A stretch of DNA of 64,000 bases from the NCBI GenBank assembly GCA_035235625.1, contig CP141144.1, positions 18,659,014-18,723,013 of the forward strand, in the 5' to 3' direction. A program made the translations under genes and the position numbers. Each line of letters begins with the position of its first letter. The first letter of the stretch is position 1. This document shows, piece by piece, positions 1-12,066 of the stretch. Under the pieces are notes generated by a model. That model was not told the origin of the DNA and did no database searches. It was given only the letters and a program-made list of their open reading frames with translations. The stretch is from Saururus chinensis. Taxonomy: Eukaryota; Streptophyta; Magnoliopsida; Piperales; Saururaceae.

Positions 1-1475
1 TGGAGAGTTCTGATGCCTTCTGAAGATATAAGTGTTTATCTTTTTGTAATTGATTCTGCATAAGCATACAATTGGGAATGACAACCTCAAAACATGTAAT
101 ACTTATACATAGAGTAACAATAAAATTTCCAACAAGCCAGTTAGGTATCTTATTAAAAGTTTGTGAGGATGAAACATGTTTTAACTCAACCAAAGTACTT
201 AATGAAATTACTGAGAACAGGGCATATAATTTGACAAAATGAAATGATTTTTTCGGCACGCCAGTCAGTCAGAGCGTCCATCATAGATATAAGCACACAG
301 TGAACTCAGTTTCCGGATAAAGCTGATTTACTTAATATTTTAAATCCAACAATGTTTCTATGCCTGTTTGTTCAATTACAAAGTAATTTTTGGACTCTCG
401 AGCTTTTGCCTTCTGCTTTTCTAATAAACTCTTTACCTATCAAATAAAAAAATTGCCTATCCTCATGCCTAGCTGTAAGAGCATTCTACATATGATGACA
501 TAAGGACAACTCTTCCTGTACTAACATGATTTGAATTAGTTCTATATACAGGAGTAACAGGCTTACACTACAAGCCGGCATCTCATTCAGAGTTTGTGAT
601 TTTTTAAAAATAAACTCCGAACTAGTTCAAGGATCGGTATTGCTCAAACTGCTAGTTATGTGACATGACACTGGGGAAGACGCTGAATTTAGCCCCGGTG
701 AACAGAGTTGAAGAACATACCGTGACTTCGATGGGGACCCGTGTGTCAACACGATGCTGGTAGTAGAGGTCGATACAGTCCACGTCCAGCCGCTTGAGGC
801 TGGCCTCGCAGCAGGCCCTGACATAGGCCGGATCCCCACGTATCTCCTCCTTCCCAATCCCGAACTTGGTCGCCAGCTGCACCTTCTCCCTGATCCCTTT
901 CAGCGCCTACAAAAGCAAGGCCAAGAACAAAATTTCAGAAAAACAAAATCAAAATGAGATCATGGAAGGAAAGTTCAACTCCTGCAATTGTTTTCATTGG
1001 GTGCTTTCTTCTACATCAGTATACTCATATCAGTCGGATAAACGGAAAGGAGGTCCGATCAACAGACCCATCAATCACCTTGCCAAGGAGGAGCTCGTTG
1101 GTGAAGGGGCCATAGATATCAGAGGTGTCGAGGAAGGTGACGCCGCAGTCGACGGCGTGGTGGATGAGGCGGATCATGTCAGCCTCCGGCTTGGGTGGCC
1201 CGTAGAAGGCCGACATGCCCATGCAGCCGAGGCCCTGGGCAGAGACCTCCAGTCCCTGCGATCCCAGCTGCATCCGACCCACTTGGGCAGCCATCTGTTT
1301 CCCCTGTAGAAGCAGCGCCAGCGGCTGCTAAGTGTTAAATGGTAAGAAGCTGAGGGAACGAAGAAGATAACCTTTCAGATTCTTGAGGGGAGACAGAAGG
1401 CAGTTGAGATGACTCGCAAGGCGCGAATGACCGTTAGTTTTTGAGTCACATGTCTAATATATTTTCCGACAACAT
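1..1475. repeat. Tandem duplication unit, copy 1
   Basis: Bases 1-1475 align with 16913-18719 in the same orientation: intron 2, exon 2, intron 1, exon 1 and about 180 bases of 5' flank. Intron sequence matches closely (for example 61-110 and 16973-17022), so this is DNA-level duplication of a gene with its introns, not retroposition. The match fades near 1475 / 18719, where unrelated sequence begins on both sides. Confidence 0.85.
721..1294 (-). CDS. Aldo-keto reductase, copy 1 (5' part: exons 1-2; rest beyond window)
   Basis: Probable cytosolic NADPH-dependent aldo-keto reductase of the plant perakine-reductase / auxin-induced PCNT115-like group, reducing aldehydes or ketones. Exon 1 is 1079-1294 (72 codons, ATG at 1294-1292). 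Exon 2 is 721-906 (62 codons). Both meet GT/AG sites in phase 0. Bases 1-720 are the start of intron 2, so exons 3-5 lie off the left edge. Visible active-site residues are Asp56 (in FLDTSD), Tyr61 (IYGPF), the Lys of LATKFG and the His of YYQHRVD. An in-frame TAG 12 codons upstream of the ATG fixes the start. Compared with copy 2 (15123-18533) it lacks four codons after KFGI, a clean 12-base difference between the beta-strand carrying the catalytic Lys and the next helix. No frame damage is seen, but completeness cannot be judged. Confidence 0.88.
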
Positions 1476-2129
1476 CCACGAGAGACGAGAGTGATGACAC
1501 GCTAACGTACGTTAGTAGCGATATTTGTGTTAACATAGGCTACTTATATATATCGTCTACCTTAAATATTAACCGCTTTCCATTCTCTAGCTTTTGCTGG
1601 GCTCATTGCCACATAAGAATTTTATTGAAATTTCGTTGGACTCAATAGTTTGCTCAATTGAAATCTTCCACCGGCCGGCCTTTTGGTTGTCACTGGCTAC
1701 ATGAGGTACAGCATGGCAGGCGAGACGATATTGACTTGTGTGGTCATGATCAACTGTCAGTGGAAGAGACTAGCTCTGGCTTGGAAGTATTTTTCATGCT
1801 ATGTTTTTGACAATGAGTTAAACATTCGGACATTTTTTATATTGATGGTGTATATATATATTAGTGAGCTCAGCTCATAATAAGCAGGGGGTATGAAAAA
1901 TAATTCTCTTAAATAGGCCGTCTTGACCAGTTGGCTCACTGTGCCTAACATGGCCATGAGCATATTGGATGCAACCATATCCATCAATATCATGGCAAAA
2001 TTTGGCAGGGGAGACATATGGTTATCACCGATGGATGCTAGAAGTCATCGCCACAGTTAGAATAGGGTGTTTTGAAGTTAGATTAGGTAGTTCTTTTTTT
2101 GAAAGTAAAAAAATAGTCTTGGAGCTCAT
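1476..2129. other. Intergenic, upstream of aldo-keto reductase copy 1
   Basis: No credible gene. About 1645-1720 resembles 27787-27885 at roughly 70 % by eye. Short open frames at 1683-1880 and 1799-2017 have no recognisable motif and AT-rich codons; I treat them as chance. The promoter of copy 1 should lie here, but no clear TATA box stands out. Confidence 0.6.
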
Positions 2130-2446
2130 TAGGGGGCTAACGAGTTGAGCCAGCTCGTTCAGTAATGATGTCTCGACTCATCTCAATTCGAATATGGCTC
2201 GACTTGAAATGGCTTAGATCAAACTTAACTCAAACTTGAACATATTTAAGTCAAGCTTTAGCATACCTTAGCTCAACTCGACTCGCCTCGAATAAAACTT
2301 GAACTCGACTCATTCTTGACTCGAACTCGAATGAAGGTTATAAAAAAAATTATAATATACATAAAAATATATTAGCCTATTTGTAAATATGCCCAATTAT
2401 CAATCCCAAAATATATATACAATAAATTTATATTTTATACATTATA

Positions 2447-2502
<56 letters not shown>

Positions 2503-3505
2503 ATATGTTAAAATTTTAAGACACCTAATACATATATGTCCACATGTTGAAATTTAGATATATCATAGAAATTTGATTTAATAAAGTATATACATAAAAC
2601 ATATAATCCATAAAAAAATAGAATATACTATAGACTATACTACATATCAAACTATATGAGAGTCATCAGGCAAATATGTATTCATAATATTATCTACCAT
2701 CTCTACCTGTCAAACAAATTATGATATATTTTTAAAAATTTTATATAGAGACTAATGTTGGAATCCTTAGAAATTTAAATTTTACAATAAATTTCTAAAT
2801 GTTATTTAACACTGAATCATGGAGTCTCTTTTTATTTCTTAAGATAAAGGCATGCAAGTTTTATTTATTTAGGATGGGTTAGAGATGCCAAGACTCCAAG
2901 TTTCTTGTTGCCAATACAATTTGATTTGCATGATAATCATTATTTGAAGGATGAGACATAAACATACCCAAGATGTCTCGCTACATGCTAAGACCAAAAT
3001 TGAGGGTAGTCATAACTTGAAAATAAAATCTTAAAGAAGGGACAACATTGATTATATAATTAGCTATTGTATTTTTACACATGCTAAATCAATAATGACA
3101 TTTTGATCTTATATATACTGGAGAGATGAGAGCAATTAAGGCTTGAGTGCAACCTAGTTTGAGTCTTTGAGAAGTTTGCTCTGAGCACTTATAAACTTTT
3201 ATTTGTAAGTTTTTGTATAATTTTAAAGTGATCAATTCATTTTATGTGATTGGTTTGTTTATTGAATGTTGGTTTGAAATTTTAAATTCAAAATTAGGTT
3301 TATTTTTATATACAGATCAAGCTTAATTTAAGTTGGGCTTACCATTGCAATAAAATGAGTTCGAGCTCATGTTTTTGGTTCAAGTTGAGTTCGAGCTAGT
3401 GACCTCGTGCTCATTCGAGCCTAAAGTTGAGTTCGAGCCAAGTATTTCGACTTCAAGTTTGAAATGCACAAGGCAAAAACTCGACTCGGCCCGTTAGCAC
3501 CCCTA
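2130..3505. mobile_element. Non-autonomous hAT element with target duplication
   Basis: A 1376-bp element. The left end TAGGGGGCTAACGAGTTGAG and the reverse complement of the right end, TAGGGGTGCTAACGGGCCGA, form imperfect terminal inverted repeats. It is flanked by an 8-bp duplication, GAGCTCAT (2122-2129) and GAGCTCAC (3506-3513), 7 of 8 matching, the length expected of hAT transposons. Subterminal regions (2130-2340 and 3330-3505) are dense in short CTCGACTC / GAGTTCGAG motifs in opposite orientations, as in plant hAT ends that bind transposase. The interior is AT-rich with a (TA)n run at 2450-2500 and no transposase, so mobility would depend on an autonomous partner. Confidence 0.85.
2450..2500. 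repeat. (TA)n microsatellite
   Basis: About 25 uninterrupted TA units inside the hAT element at 2130-3505. Confidence 0.95.
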
Positions 3506-3513
3506 GAGCTCAC

Positions 3514-4639
3514 TATTGCTCTAGCTCCATGCTATGATATTAATGCCAAGGAGCTCTCTTACTGTAAAGTGTGCAAAAGATAATCTACAGTAAGTCTATA
3601 CAATAAATTATGAACATGGATATTCACACCCCACTTAACTCATGTGTCCCCCAAACAAAAGCAAAAAAGCACACTATATTTTTTACTTCAATACCCCACA
3701 TGTCCCCCATTGGTGTACTCTTCTATCTTAAAAGAAAAAAATCTTATTCATTGTCTTCCCATTCACTATCGGCCAAAATCAGAGAGGCAAGAGCATCTTT
3801 GCTTGTCGGTGACGGTCGGCATTCCTCCAATGAGCATTGTAGATCAAGCAACCCTCCATCCCTCTCTTTTGGCATGCAGTATTCTCGAGCACTATAGCTC
3901 CGACGGTGGTTTGAAAAACTCTAACCACCAGAAAGTTCAACCCTTTCTGTAAGTGTTTCTTCCCTTTCAACCATGATTTTTTTTATTTTTGTAATTTTCT
4001 TTATGTTTATTCTTGTGCATCTAGTGGATTCTATGTAACTCTTATGGTAGATTTTGTTCATCAATAATTTATTTGCCCTCCTGGGAAAAAATATTGAGAG
4101 CTGACATTGAAAAAGTTTTGCTAGTTTTTTGGTAGGGACCCCCGCCACAATGTGCTTATATTGACGGTGACTACTCCCTACCATATACATAATGTTCACA
4201 CTGGCCATTTAGATCAAAAGTACAACTCAAATCAAGTAACACTTTATAATATGTGCTTCACCAACTTCTTAAATGTATTTTCTCCTTTAATTACTACTAA
4301 TCTATTTTTGATCAAGGTATTTAGGAGAGATCTTTTATCTTATGCGCTGATATAACTACCTCATTAATCAATGTCTATAGTTTAATTTTAAAAATGGAAA
4401 AGAGCATTGTCATATGGATGTGAGGAGCTAACATTAAGCTTAATCATATTGCTTTGTTTTTCTCCAAATAGGTGTAGATTTTCATTGCCCATATTTGATG
4501 TTGTCCTAGGTGACCATAGACTTTATGCTCATTGGTTAAGTCAATCAGGAATGGACCGTCTTATCGGTGAATCATCTGAAAGAACATATGAGGCTTATAT
4601 ATTATGATTGGTTAATTTTTTCAATCAAAAATATGTTGA
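3514..4639. other. Intergenic, no gene recognised
   Basis: AT-rich sequence. Open frames at 3610-3897, 3644-3952 and 3921-4208 overlap in several frames, lack domain motifs and have no splice context. I see no transposon termini here. Confidence 0.5.
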
Positions 4640-5560
4640 AATGATGTATATAATTAGCCTTAAGAATTTGACTAGATTTAGTTGTACTCAAGTCAGATTT
4701 GGAATTGATAAGCTTTAAAAATAGCAGCAGATGTATTCTTATGGATAAAAAATAAAGACTGAAAGTGTTGCAGGTAAAAGAGATTAATTTTACACACACT
4801 CACATACATAAATCACTTAGAATAACTTAGAAAGTGATTTTTGGGAGTTTCAGACTTAATTAAGGTAAAAAGGGAAAAACTATAAAATTATTGTGTAATC
4901 GATCGATTGCTACATATTACATAGGTTGAGTCAATCAATCAACACTTGAAATAGTCATTGTAAAAATAAACTGAGAGTTTATCGATTGATCAATGTCTTA
5001 ATGGATTGATCTCTAGTCGAGTTGTGTCCTATTGAAATAGTGAATGATCTTTTGTTGTTTAAAACAATTGATCAATGTCTGTTATGGTTTCCTAGTTTAA
5101 GCCTTTCCGAAAGAGATTTTATTCCTAGTTGGAGTCAAAGTCTCAAACTGACTTAATGTACGTTTAAAGGCTAGAGAACCATGAAATCGAAGAGAAAATA
5201 ACCTAGAAAATAATAGAGAAGAAAGGAAAGTTCCTTTGCTATTATTTTCCTTGAGGAGATCATCTAAAGTTTCAAGATCTTGTTAATGGTGATTTCATGA
5301 AGATACACAATTAAAAGAGAAGAATCTCACACAATAAATAAGAGAGAAGTTCAACGAAGTCTTCAAAGGAGTTGTATGTTCTTATATGTTCTTGTTTGCT
5401 AGTGTATTATTTTGGCCTTGTGAGAATGCCATAGTTTTTTACACTACTTGGGGTTTTCCACATCAAATCCTTGTGTGTTATTGCATGCTTTGTTTAATTT
5501 TTAATAGATAAATTAATCATGGATACACTTAGTCATTAGGTTTTTATTGTTTCTGCTATT
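4640..5560 (+). repeat. Copia-type LTR remnant
   Basis: Resembles 62950-64000 over several blocks: the run TTTGGAATTGAT at 4699 and 62979, the ACACACTCACATACATAAAT region near 4793 and its counterpart near 63073, and GATCGATTG-like motifs. It ends with a GGGGTTTTCCACATCAAATC stretch (near 5450) typical of the 3' part of plant Ty1/copia LTRs. No TG...CA ends or target duplication could be fixed, so it is a decayed LTR or solo LTR. No coding region is attached. Confidence 0.5.
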
Positions 5561-6117
5561 AAAAAAATTCTTACACATAGAGGCTATAACTCTTAATTCT
5601 TACTTCATCAAAGTAATAATTCCAGGAGCAATCTAGTGATCCGACAATCCGCTATGTCGATTAGACAAATATTAAGCTCTTGTCATTGTCTTTTATGTCC
5701 TTGATGACATCTATTATACAAAATAGTGGGTGTACGGCATCAAATGAGGAGATGAAAGAGATTGTTCCATGTTTATTGGAACAAATGGAGGAGAATCGAC
5801 CATCTAGTGAGGAAGAAAACCAATCTTATGAAGAGGTGTACACCATTTTTGTATCTAAAAGACAAATTAAGTCAATGCAAAGGATTTTAGTATTTTCTAT
5901 TGTTGTCAAATGAAAATTTAATACAACCCTTTTTTAATAGGATGTAAGAGAAGGCCAAAGCTAGGAGGACATCTTAAATAGTGATATTTTTTTTTGCATT
6001 TTTAGAGGATAAAGTAACTATAATTGAAAGGATTGATGAATTTGATAGATGGTTTGTCCTTCTTTAGAGGTGTGGCTCCACCGAAGAATTGGATGACTAT
6101 GCCAAACATAGGGTATA
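5561..6117. other. Unassigned DNA left of the LTR array
   Basis: A 77-codon open frame at 5680-5913, rich in Glu and Ser, has no recognisable motif. It is followed by AT-rich DNA interrupted in all frames. It could be leftover transposon coding sequence, but I cannot assign it. The sequence appears to continue at 13478 after the LTR array. Confidence 0.35.
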
Positions 6118-7608
6118 TGTAGCGACCCAACTTTTTGATAAACTTAAAAGATAGAACCCATCAAGGGGCCAATATCCCTAATGTACATAATAATAATTTT
6201 TCATTAATATACTTGCCTTGACAAAATCAAAGCAACACAAATGTACATAATTAATACATATCAAAACATCTTGACAAAGTAAATCAAAAGCGTAAATTGT
6301 CGAAGTTCTATGGGTTATATTCATTGACATCATCTTCTTCGTTCATACTTGCAACATCTGGGGATGGGTAAGTATATTTAGACTTTGTAGATAAGATTAA
6401 ATTCTATTAGCATGCTATAACACAAAGCATAATCAAAGGTACATAAAACATTCTTCTAATAATTCATATAATTGATATTCAAATGTCAACTTAACATAAA
6501 CTCAAATTATCCTTGCTGACTAACATGGAATTTGAATGTTTTTCTTTCATAAAAAGTTGGATAAAACAACTGCTCACATAATTTGATAAAATCGGATAAA
6601 TCATCTTTCATTGAATCTAATAAATAATTTAAAGTCGAATAAATCATTATTCACATAATGTTGCCGATATCAAAGTGACATACAATCATGTTTATGGGGT
6701 AATGATATCATAATAAAAGGATTTTCCCACAATATCCCATTTCATGGATGCCCCATATGCCTTAATAGGCAGTACCTAGGAGTCATAAATCTAATAACTT
6801 TTGGACTTTATAACAAATAACTACCCTTCAAAACTAATGATAATTTTTGGGCTTTATGCCAAATAACTACCCTTTAAATTTGATCAAAATTATTCGTGAT
6901 GTAATTTAAATGATAATAATATTTTAAAGTCTGTATCGTGATGAAATCCTTCTTAGAGGTGTACAAGATGCTATTATTTTAGTGTTCGCCCGCCCCCTAA
7001 TAATATCCTTTTTCAAAATAATCTTTTATAAAAGAATTACAAAATTATACAATCTAGTTATAATACAAGATTATAGTTTAAAGCCACCTATACTCTTTCT
7101 TTATATTTCTTCATAAAAATGGGTGGTGAGCAGAGCCTCTCTTGCTCTAGGACAAATCACCTTCTGGCTTGGAAGGGAAGGGTGGAGTCTCCTCTTACCC
7201 CTGGTTGTTTCCCCCTCTACAGTGGCTAACTAAAATTTGGACGCCTTCACAATGTAGAGAACCCTCAAATTAACTAGAATTGGTTTTTTAACAGACAAAA
7301 TTTGGTGATAAAAGGCTTAAAAATAGGGGATGAACGCTAATAAGATGACAAAAACAGAGAAGAGGAAAGAAAATGGGTGTCTAGCAAATTGGGTTTATAA
7401 AAAATTGGGCTCATTGGATGAGCACCATGTGGCACGCATCCAACGGTCAGCATGTTGACCCATGAAGGCCACAAGCGTAGCCTGCTGCTTGCTGCAAGCT
7501 AGCTTGCTATCCTACCACAACAGGTTTACCTGACATGTTGTGGAAGGTAAACATGTTGCACCATGTTGGAGTTAGCGAGGCTGATGCCAACATGTCGACG
7601 TCATCCCT
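6118..7608 (-). repeat. LTR array unit U1 (reverse)
   Basis: Begins TGTAGCGACCC at 6118, which read on the minus strand is the CA-ending 3' terminus of an LTR (GGGTCGCTACA). Its interior (6720-7260) is the reverse complement of 11870-12540 plus 8320-8435 (unit U2) and runs parallel to 12550-13080 (unit U3). The 5' end of the LTR is missing, cut at the junction with U2 near 7608. AT-rich, with no coding region. Confidence 0.6.
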
Positions 7609-8859
7609 TGTAATGCCGCAAAATTTTCAAGTTTTTTAAAATTTGATCGCTTGGGCCCATAAGAAAGTTTTGGGCCCAATAACAAATTTTTTTTAAAATT
7701 TGAACTACTTTGAGTTTGATTTATTTAGAAGAGCTTTAAGGTTGTTTGTAGGGCTTTGAGAGATAAATGTAACGAGCCTAAGAATGGGTAAATCAGACAC
7801 TGTGATCTTAGGCAACGACCTCGAGAAGTGTATCATGGGTGGGGGCCATTTTAATTTGGCGAGAAAAGATATCCTTGTGTGGTTTTATTTCGAAGGGTTC
7901 GTCGATACAAACATAATAATACTAAGAATATAATTCTAAGTTCGGGGTAGAGAGTTTACACATGCTTGACATTTATAATTTTGATTAGAAATAAAAATGA
8001 AAATATATAAATTTTTTTTTTGACATCACTAGGCTGATGCCAACAAGCTAGCATCAGCTTCATTGATGCCTTGTTGAGCATGATTTGAACATTTGCTGGC
8101 TGTTCTAGCAAGTGAGAGTAGGCCTTACTTACCATATGTGTAGGCATAGCCTACCCATTGCAGGCCACCATGCCGGTTGGTGGCCATTGGAATCGCACCA
8201 CATGGCATGCATCGAATGGTCCCAGTTTATTATATATGGGGGGGGGGGGGCATCCTTCTTATTCTGCCCATGTTCTTAACTTTAAACTTTGTTTTAAAGT
8301 CATTTCTTGCCTAATTTTGTTCATTTAAAAACCGATCTTAGCTAATTCGATAGTACTCTATGTCGTAAAGGAGTCCATTTCTTGAGTTATATACTCTAAA
8401 TGAGGGAATAACCTGGGGTAAGGGGAGGCTTTTATTGTAAGGACCCTCATCTCTAAACCAGTTTTTTATTTTCTTTAATTGTTGGTTATCGTGAGATTTA
8501 CTTATTTTCTGATCTTATTCGGTGATTTCATAAATAAATAGTGTTTGTGATGGTTTTAACCAAAATAAACTTCAATATTAGTGGTTTTAAGTGATTTTAA
8601 ACCAAATGTAAATTTTTGAGATTTTTCGGAATTTTTACTATTTTTCCCAAAAATTAGGGTTTTGGCGGGACCCCTGTGGGCCCCACCGTCCAAAATTTTA
8701 TTTTTGGGTCAAATGAACCTAGACATATACTTAAGGTCATACAAAAATTTTTAGAATTTTATTAGGCTTAATTAGTGTTTAAATTTGTAAAATATCTATT
8801 TTTAGCCTACTTTTCCTATTTACACCCCAAAACTTACCTATGCATACCCTAACCCTTAC

Positions 8860-8868
8860 TATAAAAGG
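8860..8868 (+). promoter_or_regulatory. LTR TATA box (copy A)
   Basis: TATAAAAGG in the 3.4-kb solo LTR, conserved in the opposite-strand copy near 24851-24859 (CCTTTTATA). The position is compatible with a U3 promoter. Activity is not known. Confidence 0.55.
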
Positions 8869-9534
8869 GCAGACCTGAGCCATTCCCATTTTTGGGAATA
8901 GGCTAAGGAAGGAGGGCTGACCTAATCCCCACTTAGGACCAAATTAGAAGCCGATTAAAGTAAGTTTACTCTAATTAAGCACTAATCCATGACTTTCACC
9001 TTAATCTCTTCCAAATCTACTATTTTTCCTTTGATTCAATTCGTTTTGGGCATAAAAAACTATTGATTTGTGTTTTACTACAAACCGTAACATTCAAAAT
9101 TCGATTTTTACTACCAATAAGCCCTGGATCTAAGATTTAATTAGGGATTTCTTGGGTAAATCGATTTCTATTAGAGTTTAATTCAAACTCATTGTGTTTT
9201 CAATTATTTTAAGAAGGGTGACTCTTCAATCCGAGCTTAATCAAGTGCTGTGGTAATGGGTCTTCAAAATCTCTATTTATCCATGGTAAAACTCTTCATT
9301 TTTGGCTTATTTTAAAATGGTTTGCTTGATTTGGTGTGTTAATGGTAAGATTAGAAAATAAAATTATTTAATCCCAATTTCTTAGGGTTTTGCATTATTA
9401 TGGTATGGTTTGATGTTCTGGAAGTCAAGAAGGACTTTTGATGATGATTAGGGTGTTAGATGTGGATTTGAAGTGTTATCAATGGTGTTTCGGTTTGGAT
9501 TTGCGAAAGGAAGAAGATGACTATTCTGCCGTGT

Positions 9535-9710
9535 TGGCGATTGATCGGCCCTGCAGGGCGTTCGATCGGCAACACTGCAGGAACAACACTTTTCCAGTTC
9601 AGTCGATCGAACGGCCTGCTAGGCAATCGAACGGCCGAACTGTAAATTTTAAAATTTCACGTTTAACCGATTGAACGGCCTGAAGGGCGATCGATCGGCT
9701 ACACAGTAAA
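9535..9710. repeat. Three palindromic GATCGAACGGCC motifs in solo LTR A
   Basis: Three related units, around 9540-9570, 9603-9637 and 9667-9701. Each has two roughly inverted arms like GATCGAACGGC around a short CCTGCTAGG-type centre. Three counterparts occur in solo LTR B at about 24018-24180, so the motif is a conserved part of the LTR. Confidence 0.7.
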
Positions 9711-10936
9711 TTGTATGTTGTGCACATGATGTCTATTTTGATGATTCCACTTTAGCTTGTCAATTTTATATGAATGTGGAGTGTTTTAAACTATGTTAGG
9801 CTACTGGAAATGCTTGCTATTAAGTTTATGGAGTTGAGATATATGCTTAGAGATGGTGGAATGACTTATGTTTTGTGGCATGATGTTGGAATCGTCATCT
9901 TGAAATTATGAATGGTTGGGTTCTCATTGTTAAGCATATTTTCAGTAGAACTATAATCTATTATTGGATTGATTTGTCATGATAGAACGTGGTTAGTTGG
10001 TGCGTGAATGTTGGTGAATGTCACGACTCAATGATGAAATGGGTGATGTTATATGTATTTAGCCTTTGTGGTTGAGTTTTGAATTGAGATATGATTTCAA
10101 CGATTCTTCTCCTATGATTTCCGCTGGGATTCATGTTTAGATGGAAATTCACATGTGTAGTGTGGTAGTGAGTTTAATTTCAAGCATGTTGGCATGCATT
10201 ATGTGAAATGCTTCTACTAGATACACACACATGTGGGGTTAAATGATGATGTTGAAGCTTGATATTGTGATTATGAACGATGCATTAGGGGCTGATGAGA
10301 GCACTTATCATGGATTAGGATTCATGTATGCTTTGCCCACGTATGTACCATGCTGCATGCATCATGAAAATGGATTTCCAATTGAGGCTTCATCGTGATT
10401 AATCAAATTTTACCGATTGGATGCAATGTGATGGAATTGTGTGCTGGATTGATCGGTCGTGGATTAATCGCAAGTTGATTGGTTCGAAAGGACATATTTT
10501 GATTTTAGTTCCTGTGTGGAACTAGTGCACTCCCTGGGTTGAGTCTTGTTAAATGGAATGACATGTGGGGACGAGTTGTGTACTTGTCTTGCGGATTGTG
10601 AGAATGTTATTATGTGTGTCATCTGGACCCTGAGAATCCAGTGTGGTATGCCGTGTGCACCCCGCTACCACTTGTTCTAGGGTTCTCTGTGTGAGAACTC
10701 GGGCTCTTCCCTCCGCAGGAGATGTCCCTGGGCGAACACCCCTACTCTAGATTCTCTGTGTGAGAATGGGACATCCTTGGCCAGGATCGTCCAGGGCGAG
10801 CAGTATTAGGGATTGGCAACCCCGATCTTTCTTTAATTCTTGTGTAGAATTTTGGACCATGACACGCCTTCGTGGCCTTGTCCATGCTCCCGTCTGCGTG
10901 ACATTAATGTGTGATTACTCCTTGATGGAGGTTGAT

Positions 10937-11215
10937 TTTGATGTTATGCATGTGGAATATGTATGTTAGAGATACACCCATGCAGGTTGATTGTGATGAT
11001 ATAATGCATGTGGGAATATGTATGTTAGAAATATATCCATGCAGGTTGTGATGATATTATGCATGTAGGAATATGTATGTTAGAGATACATCCATGCGGG
11101 ATTGGTTATGATGTGAATGCATGTGGGAATATGTATGTTAGAGATACATCCATGCAGATTGTGATGATATTATGCATGTGGGAATATGTATGTTAGAGAT
11201 ACATCCATGCAGGTT
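10937..11215. repeat. ~60-bp tandem repeat, five copies
   Basis: Units contain ATGCATGTGGGAATATGTAT followed by GTTAGAGATACATCCATGCA, repeated about five times with small changes. The opposite-strand sister LTR (22610-22800) has about three units, so the array length varies between copies. Confidence 0.85.
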
Positions 11216-11867
11216 GATTATGCACTGTGATGCAATCTTAAGTGATGTGAATATATGATCAGAAAATGAGGCACCTTGTAAATCGTTGATTTGAAAGATT
11301 ATATTGCTATGCTATCATATTTTCGATGTTATTAGTGATATTAAAACCATTGTTGGGTTTGTTAAACTCACCCCTCTTTGTGTGTTTTGATTTGGGGCTG
11401 CGTGGTGCGACACGCAGACGGACAGGATCTCCTCTTCGAGGACAGGTCGGAGGTGGCTTGGATATGATCATGGAGATCGTTGTGTGACTTATCTTCTTTT
11501 GTTTCATGCTTTATGTTAGAACCTTTGTGTAGGGTTCTTGTTTTGGATTTATGTCATATTTTACAGTTGTGATGCTTATGACTTATTTTGAGCTGTGTGG
11601 GCTTTACTTAACTAAGTTTGTGGGTTTGAGATTGTTGTTTACTTTGTGATAAGCAACACCTTTTCCTTCCCTTTTATTTACTCTTGCTCAAAGGATTGTG
11701 CGTACTCCGTGTTTCTATTAATCGCCCGTGGTTAGGGTTAAGTCTTCCGCTAGAATCGTTTCTCAATCTTCACTTCGTCGCCCCCGCGTGCTTGACCGGC
11801 CCTTGGACCGGGTTCGGCTCGGGTCAGGCATCGCCGGGGCGTGACATTTATTGTCGTTTTCAGGCTG

Positions 11868-12066
11868 GAAGGAGGAAATATCCCAATACAAAGGGAGACT
11901 TTGTCCTCCACTTTTTGTCCAGAAGGAGAATTTATCTTAATGCAAGGAGAGACTCCATCCTCCGGTTTTGTCTAGAAGGAGAATTTGTCTCTGTGCAAGG
12001 GGAGGCTCCATTTGTTGCTTTTGAGTCCGGAAGGAGATTTTGTCCCTACACGAAGGGAGGTTCCGC
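11868..12066. repeat. ~48-bp tandem repeat in U2
   Basis: Four degenerate units, each with GGAAGGAGA(A/T)TTTGTC then a GCAAGGGGAGGCTCC-like half. A 131-codon open frame (11684-12079) crosses it but starts inside the neighbouring solo LTR, so I regard that frame as a by-product of the repeat. Confidence 0.7.

Larger units (their letters stand above)
8436..11846 (+). mobile_element. 3.4-kb solo LTR (copy A) with perfect TTTAT duplication
   Basis: Begins TGTAAGGACCCTCATC and ends CGCCGGGGCGTGACA (TG...CA), flanked by TTTAT at 8431-8435 and 11847-11851. It is the reverse-complement partner of 22017-25279 over its whole length. The first and last parts of the element do not repeat each other, so it is a single long LTR left after internal recombination, not a complete element. 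A TATA box (TATAAAAGG, 8860-8868) about 425 bases in sets the transcription sense as plus. Internal features are three palindromic motifs (9535-9710) and a five-copy tandem repeat (10937-11215). Long LTRs of this kind are known from Ty3/gypsy lineages; the lineage here is inferred. Confidence 0.85.

Noticed and set aside
10937..11215. CRISPR-like repeat array
   Set aside because: Units are contiguous tandem repeats without unique spacers, inside a plant LTR.
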